Translations under genes and position numbers: made by a program
The notes under the pieces: generated by a model
The model's input: the letters and a program-made list of their open reading frames with translations, nothing else
Told to the model about the DNA's origin: nothing
Database searches by the model: none
Assembly (NCBI GenBank): GCA_005800465.1
Contig: SYFI01000156.1
Location: 1-14,150, forward strand
DNA: 14,150 nt
From: Actinomycetota bacterium
GTDB taxonomy: Bacteria > Actinomycetota > Thermoleophilia > Miltoncostaeales > Miltoncostaeaceae
Direction: 5' to 3'
In this document: positions 11,143-14,150 of the stretch, one piece after another
How the letters are laid out: each line of letters opens with the position of its first letter
Numbering within the stretch: the first letter of the stretch is position 1

Positions 11143-12861
11143 TTGTCAGCACGACACTCTGTGGTGATCCGCCTCGCCGGTGAGTCCGGTGAGGGCGTCA
11201 TCTCGTCAGGGGACATTCTTACCCAGGCCGCTGCACGCGGCGGGTACTACACCCAGACCTTTCGCACGTTTCCCGCCGAGATCAAGGGCGGCCCGTGCAT
11301 GTACCAGTTCCGCCTGAGCGATGAGCCCATCTGGAGCCACGGCCGCGACGTGGACCTGCTCGTGTGCTTCAACCAGGAGGCCTGGGACCTCAACTGGGAT
11401 TCCCTCGGCCCCGACGGCGTCATCCTCTATGACATCACTGAGGTGGCGATTCCGGACGACTACCTGTCCCGGGCCCGCCCGGTGCGCATGGAGGAGCTCG
11501 CCAAGGAGATCGGTGGCTCGTTGCGTGCCAAGAACATGGTCGCCGTCGGCGCTGTGACTGGCGTCCTCGAGTTTGACACCACCCCCATTGAGGAGCTGGT
11601 GCTTCGCCGGTACGCCCACAAAGAGGGTGTGGCCGACGCGAACATCGCGGCCCTTCACGCGGGCTCAGACGAGGCAGCCGACCTGAAGGGTCGCTACCCC
11701 TTGGTACCGCCGGTGGAAACCGAAGAAGACCGGATGCTCATCTCGGGCAACCAGGCCATCGCCGTCGGCGCCATCGCCGCGGGCGTCAAGTATTTCGCCG
11801 GCTACCCCATCACCCCGGCGTCAGACATTCTCGAGTGGCTGTCGGTGCGCCTGCCGCAGGTCGGCGGCCTCACCATTCAGTGCGAGGATGAGATTGCCTC
11901 ACTCGCTTCTGTTCTCGGTGCGTCCTATGCCGGTGCAAAGGCCATGACCGCCACCTCGGGCCCCGGCCTGTCGCTGATGGGCGAGCTCATCGGTTACGCC
12001 GGCACCGCCGAGATCCCTGTGGTCATTGTTGATGCCCAGCGCGGCGGTCCATCCACCGGGCTGCCCACTAAGACCGAGCAGAGCGACCTGAACCAGGCGC
12101 TCTACGGCAGCCATGGCGACGCCCCGCGCATCGTTATCGCTCCGGTATCGGTTGAGGATTGCTTCCTCGCCACGGTTGACGCGTTCAACTACGCAGAGGA
12201 GTACCAGGTACCGGTCATCCTCCTTACCGACCAGGGCCTGGCCACGCGCCTCGAGGTGATTCACCGCCCCGAGACCGACACCATCACGCTTACCCCGCGT
12301 AAGACCTCCAAGGGTGTCGCCCGCGAGGACTACAAGCGCTACGAGTACACCGCCAACCACATCTCGCCCATGGGTATCCCGGGCGAGCCCACCGGCATGT
12401 ACGTGGCCACGGGTATTGAGCACGATGAGTACGGCCACCCCGCCTACACGCCTGAGATCCACCGGGGAATGGGTCACAAGCGCTGGGACAAGATGGAGCC
12501 GCTGAAGGCCGGCGCACCGCACGCAGCACACGGTGAGGAATACCCGACAGACGTCGCGTTCATCGGTTTCGGTTCCACCTTTGGCCCCGTGCGCGAGGCC
12601 ATCGACCGCCTCACCGAGCAGGGGATGTCGGTTGGCTCGTTCTACCCCCGCGTACTCATGCCATTCCCTTCGGACCGGGTGATCGACTTCGTGAAGGACG
12701 CGAAGCGCATCGTCGTGCCGGAGGTCAACTTCACCGGGCAGCTCGCCCGCCTCATCAGGGCCGAGACCGGCATCGAACTTGAGAGCGTCGCCAAGTGCGA
12801 CGGCCTGCCGTTTACCGCAGAGGCCATAATGGATCTCGCCAATCAGGAGGTAGCCGTATGA
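11143..12861 (+). CDS. korA: 2-oxoglutarate (2-oxoacid):ferredoxin oxidoreductase, fused gamma-alpha subunit
   Basis: This is a 572-residue KorA. With KorB it oxidatively decarboxylates a 2-oxoacid, most likely 2-oxoglutarate, to the acyl-CoA and reduces ferredoxin. The N-terminal gamma domain (about 8-190) begins VVIRLAGESGEGVISSGD and includes TFPAEIKGG; the alpha domain begins GNQAIAVGAIAAG (from 204) and includes GYPITPASDI (220-229), TATSGPGLSLM (269-279) and DAQRGGPSTGLPTKTEQSDL (297-316), the latter a KorA hallmark that contacts substrate or cofactor. The C-terminal PFOR_II domain includes VAFIGFGSTFGPVREAI and PEVNFTGQL. The TTG start follows GGAGG. The stop overlaps the korB start as ATGA. 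Substrate choice between 2-oxoglutarate and other oxoacids cannot be settled by eye. Confidence 0.94.
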   Translation: MSARHSVVIRLAGESGEGVISSGDILTQAAARGGYYTQTFRTFPAEIKGGPCMYQFRLSDEPIWSHGRDVDLLVCFNQEAWDLNWDSLGPDGVILYDITEVAIPDDYLSRARPVRMEELAKEIGGSLRAKNMVAVGAVTGVLEFDTTPIEELVLRRYAHKEGVADANIAALHAGSDEAADLKGRYPLVPPVETEEDRMLISGNQAIAVGAIAAGVKYFAGYPITPASDILEWLSVRLPQVGGLTIQCEDEIASLASVLGASYAGAKAMTATSGPGLSLMGELIGYAGTAEIPVVIVDAQRGGPSTGLPTKTEQSDLNQALYGSHGDAPRIVIAPVSVEDCFLATVDAFNYAEEYQVPVILLTDQGLATRLEVIHRPETDTITLTPRKTSKGVAREDYKRYEYTANHISPMGIPGEPTGMYVATGIEHDEYGHPAYTPEIHRGMGHKRWDKMEPLKAGAPHAAHGEEYPTDVAFIGFGSTFGPVREAIDRLTEQGMSVGSFYPRVLMPFPSDRVIDFVKDAKRIVVPEVNFTGQLARLIRAETGIELESVAKCDGLPFTAEAIMDLANQEVAV

Positions 12862-13721
12862 GCACGCGCAAGCCGAGCGATTACAAGTCGGAGCTCAAGC
12901 CCATCTGGTGCCCGGGCTGCGGCGACTTCGGCGTTCTTGCCTCGCTCTACCGGTCGATGGCCGACCTCGACCTCGACCCGGCCCAGACGGTCATCGTGTC
13001 GGGCATTGGCTGCTCCAGCCGTCTGCCGCACTTCGCGAGCACCTACGGCATCCACACGCTGCACGGTCGCCCGCTGCCGGTTGCCATGGGCGTCAAGCTC
13101 GCCAACCCCGAGCTCACCGTCATCGCCGTGGGCGGCGACGGCGACGGCTTCGCGATCGGCCTGGGGCACTTCCCCCACGCCGCACGCCGCAACGTGGATA
13201 TCACCTACCTGGTGATGGACAACGAGATCTACGGCCTCACCAAGGGGCAGGCCTCGCCGACGTCGCTGTACGAGCAGAAGGCACCATCCACGCCGTTCGG
13301 TAACCCTGAGGACCCGCTCAACCCGCTGGCTCTCGGCATCGCCGCCGGTGCCTCGTTCGTGGCCCGTGGCGCGTCGTTCAACACGAAGGCCCTCACCGAG
13401 CTCATTACCCAGGCCATTGAGCACAAGGGCTTCTCGTACATCGACGCCCTGTCGCCGTGCACCACGTTCAACAACACGCAGGAGTCGTGGAAGGAGTCGG
13501 TCAGGGATGTGGCTCCGGACCACGACGTGACCAATCGCGAGCAGGCGTTCGAGCTGGCCCTGAAGGGCGGGTTCACGTTGGGAATCCTTTACCGCCAGGA
13601 GCGCCTGAGTCAGAGCCAGCGGTACAGGAACATCCTCGACAAGGCCAAGGCCAGCGACATCGACACCATGCTCGATTCGTTCAACGCCCGTAAGGGTGCG
13701 GCAATCGGCAAGCAGCCCTGA
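12858..13721 (+). CDS. korB: 2-oxoglutarate (2-oxoacid):ferredoxin oxidoreductase, beta (TPP-binding) subunit
   Basis: This is a 287-residue KorB, which binds thiamine diphosphate and one 4Fe-4S cluster. Motifs are WCPGCGDFG (Cys18, Cys21), SGIGCSSRLPHF (Cys52), HTLHGRPLPVAMGVKLANP, the TPP motif GGDGDGFAIGLGHFPHAARRN (from 92, with the conserved GDGD), NEIYGLTKGQASPT (122-135) and DALSPC (Cys201); the four Cys are the expected cluster ligands. The length is usual for two-subunit KorAB enzymes. ATG at 12858 follows AGGAGG at 7 nt, and it overlaps the korA stop by 4 bp. Together with KorA it would supply reduced ferredoxin, for which the seven-iron ferredoxin at 2006-2317 is a candidate partner. 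A strong terminator follows. Confidence 0.95.
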   Translation: MSTRKPSDYKSELKPIWCPGCGDFGVLASLYRSMADLDLDPAQTVIVSGIGCSSRLPHFASTYGIHTLHGRPLPVAMGVKLANPELTVIAVGGDGDGFAIGLGHFPHAARRNVDITYLVMDNEIYGLTKGQASPTSLYEQKAPSTPFGNPEDPLNPLALGIAAGASFVARGASFNTKALTELITQAIEHKGFSYIDALSPCTTFNNTQESWKESVRDVAPDHDVTNREQAFELALKGGFTLGILYRQERLSQSQRYRNILDKAKASDIDTMLDSFNARKGAAIGKQP

Positions 13722-13746
13722 CGGCAGCCGACATCATTTGATGCGC

Positions 13747-13779
13747 CCTCGGGCCCGCTTCGGCGGGCCCGAGGTGTTT
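13747..13779 (+). terminator. Terminator of korAB with UUCG tetraloop
   Basis: CCTCGGGCCCGC-TTCG-GCGGGCCCGAGG is a perfect 12-bp stem closed by the very stable UUCG loop, followed by TGTTT. It begins 25 bp after the korB stop. Confidence 0.88.
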
Positions 13780-13780
13780 C

Positions 13781-14010
13781 CGGCGCCGGTTCCCTCGGAA
13801 CCCCGGGTAAGAAATGTGTGTTCCACCGAGACAGTGGCGATTGGCACACCGCCACTTATTGCGGAAGATCCCGTTCAGACGGGGGCGCACACCTCGGCTC
13901 GGTCTCTCCGACGGGCCGAGGTCCCCTCAGGGCTGAACGGGTGGCAGGACCTCCGGCCGGGCCAGGGCCCTGATAGGGAGAGCCGATCCGACCCCCCGGT
14001 CGGATCGGCC
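13781..14010. ncRNA. Highly structured intergenic region, possible non-coding RNA
   Basis: Between korB and the minus-strand ORF at the edge lie about 300 bp without a convincing gene. They hold nested pairings: GGTTCC-CTC-GGAACC (13788-13802); AGTGGCG/CGCCACT around 13830-13855; CCCGTTCAG (13870-13878) with CTGAACGGG (13933-13941); inside it ACCTCGGC (13891-13898) with GCCGAGGT (13915-13922), closed by TCGG/CCGA. CCCGT can instead pair with ACGGG at 13879-13883. I match it to no known RNA family, and the strand is unclear. Confidence 0.35.
13982..14009 (-). terminator. Perfect 12-bp hairpin, probable 3' end of the minus-strand edge gene
   Basis: GCCGATCCGACC-CCCC-GGTCGGATCGGC is a perfect stem-loop 19 bp beyond the stop of the minus-strand ORF at 14029. 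There is no U-run on that strand, as with the ferredoxin hairpin, so the two may act in the same way. Confidence 0.55.
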
Positions 14011-14028
14011 ACGCCCCCGCAGGTGGGA

Positions 14029-14150
14029 TCAGCTGCCCCCGGTGCAGCCGATCAATGCCAGCGCGCGACGACGGTCGATCATCTCGGTTCCGATGCCGGT
14101 CTGCCACGCGGTGGGGTTGGAGTTGGCGAGTGCTCCCCGCCGCATCATTC
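14029..14150 (-). CDS. 3' end of an unidentified gene running off the window
   Basis: On the minus strand a frame enters at the window edge and ends with TGA at 14029-14031. The last residues read TAWQTGIGTEMIDRRRALAL then IGCTGGS, and two Met codons occur right at the edge, so the true start may lie at or beyond the window. The position of the hairpin just past the stop supports a real gene end. About 39 residues are too few to name a family. Confidence 0.4.
   Translation of the reverse strand, partial: MMRRGALANSNPTAWQTGIGTEMIDRRRALALIGCTGGS

Noticed and set aside
11899..12531. Minus-strand 210-residue ORF inside korA
   Set aside because: Low-complexity composition typical of the antisense frame of a high-GC gene; korA itself is certain.
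13856..14107. Minus-strand 83-residue ORF in the last intergenic region
   Set aside because: It passes through several perfect hairpins and overlaps the better-placed edge ORF in another frame; composition is Pro/Gly/Arg-rich.

Overview
The window is high-GC bacterial DNA with tightly packed, often overlapping genes, several GTG/TTG starts and tRNAs without an encoded CCA. Three things point to an actinobacterium: a heliorhodopsin (known mainly from monoderm prokaryotes and archaea), an Mrp/ApbC protein lacking the CxxC motif, and an FdxA-like seven-iron ferredoxin. A freshwater or soil lineage, perhaps Thermoleophilia-like, is plausible, but the class is a guess.

Layout. (a) 1-943: 3' part of an amidohydrolase gene, coupled to a small unknown ORF. 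(b) 949-1935: a REP-associated tyrosine transposase (minus strand). Two tandem hairpin-rich repeat units lie on one side and an inverted copy of their core lies on the other, giving a REP/BIME-like element. (c) 1951-4090, minus: metallo-beta-lactamase (MBL) hydrolase, Mrp-type Fe-S carrier and ferredoxin, ending at a strong hairpin. (d) 4251-4700: divergent RpiB-like isomerase. (e) 4697-6700, minus: an LppX/LprG-like lipoprotein, then a luciferase-like flavin monooxygenase, 3 nt apart. (f) 6750-8706, plus: an RNase Z-like MBL protein, a two-helix membrane protein, a Nif3-like protein, tRNA-Gly(GCC) and a terminator. (g) 8713-9222, minus: secreted YcnI-like copper protein. (h) 9295-10781, plus: tRNA-Cys(GCA), a heliorhodopsin whose ATG lies 6 nt after the tRNA, an orphan reading frame without a normal start, and a three-helix membrane protein. 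(i) 11143-13779, plus: korA-korB for 2-oxoglutarate (2-oxoacid):ferredoxin oxidoreductase, closed by a UUCG-loop terminator. (j) 13780-14150: a highly structured intergenic region and the 3' end of an unidentified minus-strand ORF.

How they may work together. KorAB reduces ferredoxin, and the seven-iron ferredoxin at 2006-2317 is a natural partner. Mrp can supply its clusters and those of KorB. The heliorhodopsin lies between tRNA-Cys and the Kor operon. The most unusual local feature is the tRNA-Cys/heliorhodopsin junction followed by a start-less frame. A perfect 19-bp direct repeat joins the heliorhodopsin 3' end to the start of the next membrane gene. All assignments come from reading the sequence; no database search was run.
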